From positions 1-38,968 of the forward strand of contig JAIRME010000011.1 of NCBI GenBank assembly GCA_031258945.1: DNA of 38,968 bases, read 5' to 3'. Position numbers and translations under genes: made by a program. Shown here piece after piece: positions 24,560 through 33,958 of the stretch; the first letter of the stretch is position 1, and every line of letters starts with the position of its first letter. A model generated the notes under the pieces. It saw only the letters and a list, made by a program, of their open reading frames with translations. It searched no databases and had not been told where the DNA came from. The DNA is from Mycoplasmataceae bacterium (GTDB lineage: Bacteria; Bacillota_I; Bacilli_A; Mycoplasmatales; Mycoplasmoidaceae).

Positions 24560-24811
24560 ATGGAATTTGTGGATCAAAAAAAGCAAAAAGAAGAGATTGG
24601 ACATTGACACATTTTAAATGCTAATCAAAAACGTTTGGTTTACTTAGGTATGATTATTGGAATGTTAATTGCTGTGATAGGCGTTACTTTTCTTTCACTT
24701 GGATATTCAATTATTGTAGGCTGTGTATTGGCAGGTATCGCAGTTTTAGCTTTAATAGCGGTTAGCATTATTTGGTTATTATGAATTCATCGTATTCGTA
24801 AGAAAAATTAA
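24560..24811 (+). CDS. Small two-helix membrane protein, unknown function
   Basis: An 83-residue protein visible only with TGA as Trp (GHWHI, LLWIH). A charged N-terminus (MEFVDQKKQKEE) leads into two hydrophobic helices at about residues 28-50 and 53-75, separated by a Gly/Cys turn (IIVGCVLAG), and ends in HRIRKKN. It is divergent from murQ and 57 bases upstream of the PTS gene, probably cotranscribed with it. No family was recognised; a helper of the permease or a stray small membrane protein are both possible. Confidence 0.65.
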
Positions 24812-24868
24812 ATAGGTTGATGTTTTTACGAAATTTATCGAGTGAGCAAAAAAGGTGGGTGGGGAATC

Positions 24869-26446
24869 ATGACACAAGATTACAATAAAATAGCAAAAGA
24901 TATATTTGATGCAGTTAAGCAGTATGGTATTGTTAGTGCGGATATATGTATGACCAGATTACGTATCAAACTTAAAAATAAAAAAGTAGACTTATCAAAA
25001 TTTAAAAAAATTCCAGGTGTAATGAGTGTCGTAGCAGCCGATGATGAATTTCAATTCGTCATCGGTCCTGGAGTAGTTAAAAAAGTTTATGCTAGTTATA
25101 AACAATTATTAGCAACCGCAGAGATTAAAACAGAATACGGTGCGCCAAGTTTAAAAGAAATAGCTAACCAAGTTAAAAATGAAAATAAAAGTAAAAGACA
25201 GTCAAATTTAGTGGCGATTGCATTAAGCAAATTTGCTAAAATATTTACTCCATTAATTCCTGCTTTTATTGCTGCAGGTATTTTAGCAGGAGTAGCAGGT
25301 ATACTACAATCAATATATACTAGTGTATTAATTGATGGAACGCGAGCGTGAACGAATACCACTGCATATGAATGGTACAATTTATTTAATTTATTGCTTA
25401 CTGCTTGACAGACTGGTTTTTTAATTATTGTTGGTTATCGTTTTTCGGAAGCATTTGGTGGAAACGGTTGAATTGGAGCGTTAATTGGTGCTATTTTTAC
25501 ACCGCTGGCTGGTAGCGCATTTGCAGCTATGTACAACCCTGATGCACAAACATTTTTAGGAATTCATGTATTAAAACAAAATTTAAATACGTTTTGATTA
25601 ACTAGTGGTTTAGTGACTTTAGGTAATGATGGTGTACCGAGTGGAATTGGAACGGCTCATGGCTCTATTTTTGGTATTATTCTTGGTTGTACAATAGCAA
25701 TTTACATAGAAAAATATATTACGAAAGTAATGCCTGTGCAGTTGGATACTGTTATTACACCATTCATGACTGCATTATTCATGGTGTTTATCAATATCTT
25801 TTTAATTATTCCAATTTCTGGATATATGTTTTTCGGTATGACTTGACTATTTAGTCATTTATGTAAAGGCCCAGGAGCACCGTTTGGTGACATGGTGTTA
25901 GCGGCATTATTTCTTATTGCTGTGATGTTTGGAATTCATCAAGGTTTTGTTCCGATGTATGTAGCAATGATTCAAGACCCAAACATTGGGATTAATATAT
26001 TATTTCCTGTGTTAGGATTGGCTGGTGCTAGTCAAGTAGGGTGTGCCCTAGCAATGTGAGCAATAGCTAAGAAAAAAGGGATACTACGAAGACAAATTCA
26101 AGGTGCAATTATTCCAGGTTTTTTAGGTATTGGTGAACCATTGATATATGGTGTTTCATTACCTCGAATTATACCTTTTATATCGGCTTGCATCGGAGCT
26201 GCTATACCAGGATTTTTTGTTGGAGCAATGAATGCTTGGGGTGGCATTGATATGGGATTAAATTCCATTTTTGGCCCAAGCGGTATATTGGCTATTCCAA
26301 TGATTACTAGCGCTAAAGGGATTGGTATGGGAATTTTAGTTTATGTATTAGCTTTATTTATCGGATATGCATCTGGATTCGCGACTGGTTGGCTAGGTTA
26401 TCGTATATTTAAAAACAACCCTAAAATTAATTGAAACTTAGAATAA
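24869..26446 (+). CDS. PTS EIIBC component, MurP/sucrose-trehalose class
   Basis: A 525-residue phosphotransferase permease. The N-terminal EIIB domain has its phospho-cysteine at Cys27 in ADICMTRLR. From about residue 115 an EIIC domain of roughly ten helices follows, with [13 protein letters not shown]-like loops and the hallmark GIGEPLIYG (420-428). No EIIA is fused, as in MurP and SacP, which borrow the glucose EIIA. ATG 24869 is preferred over GTG 24842 because it gives the usual EIIB start [13 protein letters not shown] and has a G-rich stretch upstream. Its position opposite murQ makes MurNAc the likely substrate, with sucrose, trehalose or GlcNAc as alternatives. Confidence 0.85.
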
Positions 26447-26464
26447 CACATTTTATATTTTTCA

Positions 26465-26470
26465 TATAAT
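26465..26470 (+). promoter_or_regulatory. -10 box of the phosphate operon
   Basis: TATAAT in the 50-base spacer before pstS, 26 bases from ATG 26497, so this transcript has a short leader of about 20 bases. No -35 or obvious regulator palindrome was found, and there is no Shine-Dalgarno before the ATG. Confidence 0.45.
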
Positions 26471-26496
26471 CTACTGCGAATTGAACATTCACAACC

Positions 26497-27729
26497 ATGA
26501 AACGTTGAATCAAAAATACAAGAACGGTTGCCCTATGCTTAATCCCCATAGGTTTAGTGACTGCTTTCTCTAATAGTTGGTCCAATAAAATACCTATTTC
26601 TTGTGTTGGTTCTAGTGGTGTCAAACCATTCGTAGAAAGTCTTTCCAAAGAATACATGAAAGCCAACAAAAAAGTCGATATCACCGTTGAAGCTGGTGGG
26701 AGCGGTTTTGGAATTCAACAAATTTCACAAGGTTTCGCTAACATTGGTAACGCTTCAAAAGATCCTTATAGTGCAGTTTATGGTAAAGATGATAAGGGAA
26801 CTGATGGTTTTAGATCACAATGAGAAAAAAATAAAATTAAAACCATCACAATTGGTTGAGAAGCAATTTGCATGGTTTACATTCCACCTAAAGAATTGAA
26901 TTTAAATCCAGATGAATTAAATAATATTTTAGTAGTCAACAATAGTAATGTGTGTAACTTAATGCGTATATTTAGTGGCATTAATTCAAACGTTACTGAT
27001 GCAACATTAGGGAATTTTTATAATGATCAAGCAGATTTAACTCCGTCTCAACAACAATTATTAATGAACACTAGTATTATTCCATATGTAAGAGCCGGTG
27101 GATCACTAACATCAGGAACTGCTTCATCGTTTGTAGGGGGAACTCATTTAAATTTTAATGAGAAAAATGATTTAACAGTAGCACAACAAAATGCCTTTGA
27201 TAGTGGTTATTATGGAACAAAATTTGGTTTAGTTCAAACTGATGAAGCAAATAGTCGTGCATGGGATATATTTGCTAAAAACAATAAACCTGGACAAATA
27301 GTTTATTTATCTTCAGGTTTTGTTAAACAAAATTTAGATTTAATCAAATCCAAAGGGTATGGTATCATGGCATATGATGGTAGCGAAACTCAAACGAACC
27401 CAACAAGTTTTGATGTCAATTTCATTGATAGTCATGATGGTTACAATTGATTTAGGCCACTTAATTTAATGATTCCTGTTACAAATAACGAATCGTTTAC
27501 TACTGAGATGAATTTTATTAAAACTTTATTATCGGATGAATACAAAAATAAATTAATAGAAATTGGTGCTAAGTATTTAAATACAGAAGAAATTGAACAA
27601 ATATTCCCTAACGATATTTCAGGAATTTGAAAATCCGATTATCAATTAGCAAAAGAAAAGGAAGCAGATTGAAATTGACCAAAAGATTATAATTTTGCTC
27701 CTATCCCATCGGGAATATCTGACAATTAA
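26497..27729 (+). CDS. pstS: Phosphate ABC transporter substrate-binding protein PstS
   Basis: A 410-residue binding protein anchored by one N-terminal hydrophobic segment (residues 10-25). Phosphate-site motifs are VGSSGVKPF near the mature start, EAGGSGFGIQQIS, and RAGGSLTSGTASSF, which supply Ser, Thr and Arg contacts. The cysteine at position 36 falls in the first beta strand, so a lipid anchor there is doubtful. The C-terminal region is in frame through several TGA-Trp codons (for example 27448 and 27628). It captures inorganic phosphate outside the cell and delivers it to PstCA-PstB. It is the first gene of a nine-gene run and is followed one base later by pstCA. Confidence 0.92.
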
Positions 27730-27730
27730 T

Positions 27731-29827
27731 ATGGCAAACGAAATTGTTAGTTTATTAAAAAAGAAACAAAGATCTGACAAGGTTTCTAAAACTGTTTCTT
27801 TGTCTTTGTCTTGGTTGTTTTCACTTGTTTTCTTTTTATTGATTATTTTTATTGTTGTAGCTGCTATTCCTGGTTTTAAAGCTTATGGTCTAAGCATTAT
27901 TAGCAATACATTTGATATGGCTAATAATAAAGCTAGTGTATGATTACCACTTTGTGTTACTTTATTAATTTCTGGATTAGCAATTATCATTGCGGCACCA
28001 GTTGGTGTTAAGACAGCGATGTTTATTAAATATCGATTACCAGTAAAATATCAAAAAGGTACACGAATTGCAATTGAATTATTGGCTGATATTCCTTCAG
28101 TAATTTTTGGTTTATTTGCTTGTGAAATGTTAGGAACTGTCTTGAAATATGTTTTTCATATGCCTACCTCATACAATTTGATTACAACAGGATTCATGCT
28201 AACTTTTATGATTTTACCAACGATTGTATCATTATCTTTAAATTCGTTGGATGGGGTGGATAAAACTTTAATTTCTGCATCTATGGTTTTAGGTAATACT
28301 AAAACTCGTTCTATTTACAAAGTATGCAAGAAGGATGCACGTAATGGAATTGCGGTTGGTGTCATTATTGCTTTTGCTAGAGCCATCGGTGAAACTATGG
28401 CTGTATCCATGATTTTACAATCACAAGGGTATAACCCCATTTTTGATGAAGGGTTTGGTTCTATTGCCACTAGTGGTTTAAGATCATTGGGTGCTTTAAT
28501 TGCCGCAAACATGTTTGCAGAAGGTGGTGGTCCTGCCCTACAATCATTATTATTTGCTTTTGGTTTATTTATGTTTTGTTTCGTTATGATCCTAAATGGA
28601 GTAGCAATGTATGCCACTAAAAAACGTAACAGGAGTAAATGAAAATGATGAAATACATTTGAAAAAAAATTAGGTGGATTCATCACTTTTATACCGATGC
28701 AGTTCAAAATTGGTTGAGAACATTTGACTTTTCAATCAAAGATTGATAAACGAAAAAACCTTTCTAAATATTTGTCAAACCGAATTCAAAAAAATCGTTT
28801 CGTATATGTGTATAGTTTTTATAAATTTTTTTGGGAAATATTCTCCATTACTTTAACAATGAGTTTTTTAGCTTGAATTACGATTGATATTATTGGGTTT
28901 GGGGGTGTAGCTTTGACGCAATCTACTGATAGCGTTTTTACTTTTACCAACAATTCTACTGGCCAAGCTTTTATGAATACAGTTTTGATTATCATAATTG
29001 CAATTGGCATCGGCATGCCACTTTCTTTGATGATAGCGATTTATTTAAACGAATTTGTCAAAGATGGTAAAGTAAAGAAAACCTTATTATTTTTCATTGA
29101 TTCATTGGGAGCGACACCATCTATTTTGTTTGGGATGTTTGGTTTAATCTTTTTTATTCAAACAATAGGTATGTCTGCGGGCGGTACGGCAGGTAAGTCG
29201 ATTTTGGCTGGAGCATTAACTATTTTAATAGTTATTTTACCAGTATTTATTCGCACTATTCAACAAGCATTACAATCAATTCCTAAAGATTTACGTACCA
29301 ATTCTTATGCTTTAGGTGCAGGTAAATGAGAAACAATTCGTAAAATTGTGTTACCAGCAGCACGCCAAGGTATTACCACCGCTATTATTTTATCTATCGG
29401 GCGAATATTAGCAGAGACTGCTCCACTATACTTGACGAGTGGTTTAACCTCTTCTAGTTCTATTTCCTTAGTTAATCCAGGTCAAACTTTAACTACAAGA
29501 ATTTATGCGCAAATTTATACGGCAAATATTCATGATGGCATCAATATTATGTATGAGTGTGCTTTTGTAACCATGATATTGGTATTATTAATTATTCTAG
29601 TTGTACATGTTGTTATTCCAAGTTACTATAAGCATAAACGTCGGCAATTAGAAATCCAAAGTAAAAATATTCGTAAAGAACAAGAAAAGTTTGAGCGTGC
29701 TCATCATTCTTTACAAAAATTATTCACTGTGAACGATATTCTTAAACGTAAAAATTATCATGTGGTTAGAAAAAGAAAACCAGCTAATAAACTGCACCAA
29801 AAAAAAGGTATAAGGAAAAAATCATAA
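27731..29827 (+). CDS. pstCA: Fused phosphate ABC permease PstC-PstA
   Basis: A 698-residue single polypeptide carrying both permease subunits. Residues 1 to about 300 are PstC, with DIPSVIFGLFACE, an EAA-like loop, and FARAIGETMAVSMIL. Residues of about 370-670 are PstA, with DSLGATPSILFGMFG, YALGAGKWETIRKIVLPAA and GRILAETAPLYLTSG. The join is a cytosolic linker read through TGA codons from 28640 (WKWW), with no stop in code 4. A pseudo-dimeric Pst permease is also known from Mycoplasma genitalium relatives. The C-terminus ends in a long basic tail (KRKPANKLHQKKGIRKKS). It forms the phosphate channel energised by PstB. Confidence 0.9.
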
Positions 29828-29860
29828 CTCTTTGAGTTAGTTATAATTAAAAGCAAGTTA

Positions 29861-30838
29861 ATGTTCAAAAAAAAAAAAAATAATTCAATTGAAATAGAAG
29901 CTGAAAGTATCGACAAGCAACAAGCAGATGCTAGTAAAGTTTCCAAAGTTTTGGCTAGACCGTTTTTAGCCAGAAATTTTAAATATTGATCGTTGACTCA
30001 ACCACAAAAAAAACTTTACAAACACATGTTACAGCAAAGTAAAAATGTAGATGCAATTAAAAAAGAATTTAATCGTGAAAATATTTTTGAAGTAGAACGT
30101 TTTAACTTTTGATATGATCATCGTGAAAAACATGCTTTGAAAGATATTAATATGCAGATTAAACGCAATAAAGTAACGGCTTTAATTGGACCTTCTGGTT
30201 GTGGCAAATCAACTTTCATTAGATGTCTTAACCGCATGAACGATCAAATTGATGGTATTTCATATGATGGTAATATTTACTTTGATAAAGGGATAAACTT
30301 AGTTAGTAAAAAATTAACTACATTAGAATTGACTACAAGGGTAGGTATGATTTTTCAAAAACCATCACCATTTCCTATGAGTATTTACGATAATGTAGCT
30401 TACGGTCCACGTTCACACGGCATTAATGAAAAGAAGTTATTAGATAATATCGTTGAAGAGTCATTAAAAGGGGCTGCACTTTGAGACGAAGTTAAACATA
30501 ATCTTTTTGATTTAGGCACTTCGCTCTCAGGTGGGCAACAACAACGTTTATGCATCGCTCGAGCCATTGCTTTAAAACCTGAAACACTATTGATGGATGA
30601 ACCAACTAGTGGATTGGATCCTATTTCCACTAGTAAAATTGAAATGTTAATTAACCAATTGAAGCAACAGTTTACTATTATTATTGTGACTCATTCCATG
30701 GCACAAGCACAAAGGATAAGTGATGAAACAGCTTTTTTTTGACAAGGGAGCGTAATGGAAATGGGCACAACGAAACAAATGTTCACTTCACCAAGAAACA
30801 AGAAAACGAGAGAATACATCTCGGGAAAGATTGGATAA
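29861..30838 (+). CDS. pstB: Phosphate ABC transporter ATPase PstB with N-terminal extension
   Basis: A 325-residue ABC ATPase. Walker A is GPSGCGKST (110-118), the Q-loop [14 protein letters not shown] is typical of PstB, the signature is LSGGQQQR, and Walker B is LLMDEP followed by TSGLDP. The ABC domain begins near residue 75, so an unusual lysine-rich extension of about 70 residues precedes it. ATG 29861 is in frame and follows the pstCA stop by 33 bases. Codons 3-7 lie in a run of 14 A. An internal start, such as the ATG at 30029, would give a more usual PstB length, so the true N-terminus is uncertain. The gene ends one base before the next ATG. Confidence 0.9.
29867..29880 (+). repeat. 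A14 homopolymer tract in the 5' end of pstB
   Basis: Fourteen consecutive A residues spanning codons 3-7 of the longest pstB reading frame. A change of one or two A would stop translation from ATG 29861 early, while an internal start would be unaffected. Such tracts are known slippage sites in mollicutes. Confidence 0.75.
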
Positions 30839-30839
30839 T

Positions 30840-31319
30840 ATGACAACATTAGCAGCACAAGAACCATTACACTGATATATATGAGTAGGATTTATAGCTT
30901 CCGCTTTGATCGCTATATTTACCACGCCACAGTTGATTAATTTAATTAAAACAAGAAACACTACCTACATTAATATTCCTATGTATGCCATTTACTTAAT
31001 TGGTTGTTTTTGTTTTTTGGTTGGTGGAGTTTTAATGACTTGTGGAATTGGTATTGGTGATAACCCTTCCTGGTCGCAGCGTTTGTCATCAGGTATGCCA
31101 CTAATAATAGCTCAATCAATTTGCGGAGTGATTTCTTCCATTATTTTTGGTTGAAAAATTAAAAATTATTCTGCTGCCAAACGTGCTAAAGTAACTGAAC
31201 TACAGTATTGCCAACAACTTAAATCTGTTTATGACGAATACAAAAAGAAAGTACATGCACTTTCACATGTTGAAAAAACAAGAATTGAAGAAGTCAAAAT
31301 GGGGGGGGAAGATAAATAA
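30840..31319 (+). CDS. SemiSWEET/PQ-loop family small transporter, copy 1
   Basis: A 159-residue protein with three predicted helices (about residues 15-35, 45-66, 80-105) and a charged C-terminal tail. The first helix ends in TPQLINLIKTRNTTYINIPM, which resembles the PQ-loop of SemiSWEETs, small channels that dimerise to move sugars. The tail AKRAKVTELQY recurs in the next gene, so the pair arose by tandem duplication. It starts one base after pstB. A G8 tract lies near its 3' end. Family placement rests on motif and topology, and the substrate is unknown. Confidence 0.72.
31301..31308 (+). repeat. G8 tract at the 3' end of SemiSWEET copy 1
   Basis: Eight G residues encoding the Met-Gly-Gly-Glu region just before the stop, followed by AAGA, identical to the string at 1448-1459. 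Slippage would alter only the last residues of copy 1. It lies 12 bases before the start of copy 2. Confidence 0.6.
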
Positions 31320-31320
31320 T

Positions 31321-31674
31321 ATGCTATCTATTACAACTATTATCATGACTATTGGGGCTATATTTATTGCTATTTTCTCTTTGCCTAATCTAATTAATGT
31401 ATTACGAACCAAGAATACTGCTAGTGTTAATTTGCCAATGTACATTATCTTTACATTGGCATGCATAATGTTTGCCATTTACGGCGGCGGCATGTGTGGC
31501 GATAATAATTTGGGAGGTGGGCTTCCAGTATTAATTTCTAATATTTTTTGTATATTGATAGCCATTGTCACATTAACAATTAAATTTACTAATCTTCGCA
31601 AGGCTAAAAAAGCAAGGCTAACTGAATTACAATATTGGGAAACTCATCAAAGCAAAACTAAAGGTGGTGTGTAA
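31321..31674 (+). CDS. SemiSWEET/PQ-loop family small transporter, copy 2
   Basis: A 117-residue paralogue of the preceding gene. The matching block is LPNLINVLRTKNTASVNLPM, with the PQ pair as PN, followed by two more helices and the tail KARLTELQYW. A glycine-rich GGGMCGDNNLGGG stretch lies between helices 2 and 3. ATG 31321 is used because its start MLSITTIIMTIGAIF begins the first helix; upstream in-frame residues lie inside copy 1. The stop overlaps the phoU start (TAATG). Copies 1 and 2 could form a heterodimeric channel. Sugar transport is inferred from the family only. Confidence 0.72.
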   Translation: MLSITTIIMTIGAIFIAIFSLPNLINVLRTKNTASVNLPMYIIFTLACIMFAIYGGGMCGDNNLGGGLPVLISNIFCILIAIVTLTIKFTNLRKAKKARLTELQYWETHQSKTKGGV

Positions 31675-32360
31675 TGAATTATGAAATAATGAAACAATCT
31701 GAACGTGAATTACAAACTGAATTTATTAAATATTGTAATCATGTTTATGAAACTTGGGAATTTGTGTATAAAGCAATTAAAAATAAAAAAACCAACCAAG
31801 CTATGTTAAGTGAAGTTTATCGCATGGAAGATATTTCTAATCATTTTGAGGCGCAAATCCAAGATGATTGCATTTGATCTATTTCTAAAAATGAACCATT
31901 GGCTAATCATTTACGATATATTATCGCCATATTAAATTCAATTAAAGATTTGGAAAGAATGGCAGATTATGCAGTTAGTGCAGCCCGTTTTTTTGTTAAC
32001 AATCAAGTGAGTGATAATATTCGTAATTTGATTGTTGATATATTAAAAGGGGCTTTACTTGGTATGAACAAAACAAATAAATCACTTGAAGTAAAACCGG
32101 CGATTGATACTTACAAGACATGTCAATCTGCTCACTTGTCTTTTAAAAATTATTACAATAAAATGTTAGAAAAATTTTCATATATATTAAAAAAAAGTTC
32201 GATTCAGGAAATTGAAAAATTTTTTCAAGGTGCAGCCATTGTGATGAAACACATTGAACGTTTAATGGACCATGTTGCCAATATTTCCGAAAATTTTGTT
32301 TTTATTAAACAGGCCGATTTGTTTTTTAATAAGCAAAGCAAACAGGTAATGAAAAAATAA
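31674..32360 (+). CDS. phoU: Phosphate transport regulator PhoU
   Basis: A 228-residue all-helical protein with the two three-helix PhoU repeats. The metal-binding segments are [16 protein letters not shown] in the first repeat and [19 protein letters not shown] in the second, matching the E-R-x-x-D-x-x-x-N/A pattern. PhoU dampens Pst uptake when phosphate is plentiful and in other bacteria links Pst to the PhoR kinase. No kinase gene is in view, so direct control of the transporter is more likely. TGA-Trp occurs at 31875. It is coupled to SemiSWEET copy 2 by a TAATG overlap. Confidence 0.9.
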
Positions 32361-32362
32361 TT

Positions 32363-33376
32363 ATGGGTAGCAATAAATTAACTTATCAAGCGAGTGGTGT
32401 CAATATCCACGAAGGTTATAAAGAAGTAAAATTAATTAAAGGTTTGGCTAAATCTACATATAACAAAAATGTTATGAATAATTTGGGATCTTTTGCCGGA
32501 ATGTTTAAAATTCCTAAGGGGATAAAAGAACCAATCTTAGTTTCGGGGACAGATGGAGTAGGAACAAAAATTGCGATCGCATGTGCTAAACATAAGTATG
32601 ACACAGTAGGAATTGATTGTGTGGCAATGTGTGTTAATGATGTTTTATGTCACGGAGCGAAGCCTTTATTTTTTTTAGATTACATCGCCTGTGGTAAATT
32701 AGATGCACGCATTGCTGCTGATTTAGTAAAAGGGGTCACTAACGGTTGCAAACAGTCAGGTAGTGCTTTAATTGGTGGAGAGACAGCTGAAATGCCAGGA
32801 TTTTATAAAACCGGTGATTATGATTTAGCAGGATTTTCGGTAGGAGTATTAGAAAAAAATAAAATTATTAATGGGAAAGATATTAAAGTTGGTGATGTCT
32901 TGATAGGAATCACTTCTAGTGGCTGTCACTCTAATGGTTTTTCTTTAATCCGAAAAATTTTCAAAAATTTAAATGAACCATTCAATGGACAACCTATTTG
33001 AAAAACACTATTAACACCAACTAAAATTTATGTAAAACCTATTTTGAAATTAATGGAGCATATTAAAATCAAAGGAATGGCACACATTACTGGTGGTGGG
33101 TTTATTGAAAATGCACCAAGGATGATAACTAAATCTAAATTACAGATTGTAATTAATAAAAATAGTTATCCTTTACCCAAGATTTTTCAATTAATTAACC
33201 AAAGAGGGGTTGATATTAATCACATGTATAACACTTTCAATATGGGAATTGGTTTTATTGTCTGCGTTGATAAAAAAGATGTAAAAAAAACTATTCAAAT
33301 TCTAAAACAAGCAAAAGAGAAATCTTATGAGATTGGTTATATTACTAGTGGGAAGGAACCGATTTGTTTAAAATAG
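32363..33376 (+). CDS. purM: Phosphoribosylformylglycinamidine cyclo-ligase (AIR synthetase)
   Basis: A 337-residue enzyme, full length for the family, which closes FGAM to AIR with ATP in de novo purine synthesis. Diagnostic segments are [12 protein letters not shown] at the start, [37 protein letters not shown] (quoted in parts: [21 protein letters not shown]), [11 protein letters not shown], and [17 protein letters not shown]. One TGA at 32999 is read as Trp. It follows phoU by two bases, and its end overlaps purN by 13 bases. Most mollicutes lack this pathway, so the gene is unusual here. Confidence 0.94.
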
Positions 33377-33933
33377 CTGTTCTTGTTAGTGGTAACGGTA
33401 GTAATCTACAAGCAATTGTTGATGCTATTGCTAATGATGAATTGAAGGCAGAAATAGCGATGGTGATTTCCTCTAATACAAAGGCATACGCATTAGAACG
33501 AGCAAAAAAACATCATATTAAAACCTATATTGTTTCTAACAAAGAATTTAATAATCCGAGCGAAGAAATATTAAAACTGGTTAATCAACATTCGATTAAC
33601 TTAATTGTTTTAGCCGGATATTTAGGAATTTTAAAAGGTGAAATATTAAAAGTTTATGAGAATAAAATCATTAACATCCATCCGTCTCTATTACCTAAAT
33701 TTGGTGGTCAAGGAATGTACGGCCATCACATTCACGAAGCTGTTATTAAAGCAAAGGAAACTAAAACGGGTTGTACTGTTCATTATGTATCAGAACATAT
33801 TGATGCTGGTAAAATTATTCTGCAAAGTAAAATTAAAGTCTTACCCGATGACACATCAATTACTTTGGCGGAACGGGTTTTACAACAAGAGCATAAACTG
33901 CTACCAAAAGCTATTAAAATGTTGATTAAATAA
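33364..33933 (+). CDS. purN: Phosphoribosylglycinamide formyltransferase
   Basis: A 189-residue folate-dependent enzyme transferring formyl from 10-formyl-THF to GAR. It has SGNGSNLQAI for phosphate binding, the NIHPSLLPKFGG block with the catalytic His and Asn, and GCTVHYVSEHIDAGKII with the catalytic Asp. The start is TTG 33364, giving [12 protein letters not shown], a normal N-terminus with no nearby ATG. It overlaps purM by 13 bases, implying translational coupling. It is the last gene of the phosphate-purine run and ends 25 bases before the stop of the convergent membrane-protein gene. Confidence 0.93.
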   Translation: MFKIAVLVSGNGSNLQAIVDAIANDELKAEIAMVISSNTKAYALERAKKHHIKTYIVSNKEFNNPSEEILKLVNQHSINLIVLAGYLGILKGEILKVYENKIINIHPSLLPKFGGQGMYGHHIHEAVIKAKETKTGCTVHYVSEHIDAGKIILQSKIKVLPDDTSITLAERVLQQEHKLLPKAIKMLIK

Positions 33934-33958
33934 TAGTACCATTGACTAAAATTAAGAC

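Noticed and set aside
26529-26604. PstS as a lipoprotein with Cys36 as lipobox
   Set aside because: The cysteine lies in the first strand of the binding domain next to the phosphate-contact motif VGSSG and lacks a proper hydrophobic stretch just before it.
33656-33925. Plus-strand 89-codon ORF within purN
   Set aside because: It is another frame of purN, whose catalytic motifs are intact in the chosen frame.
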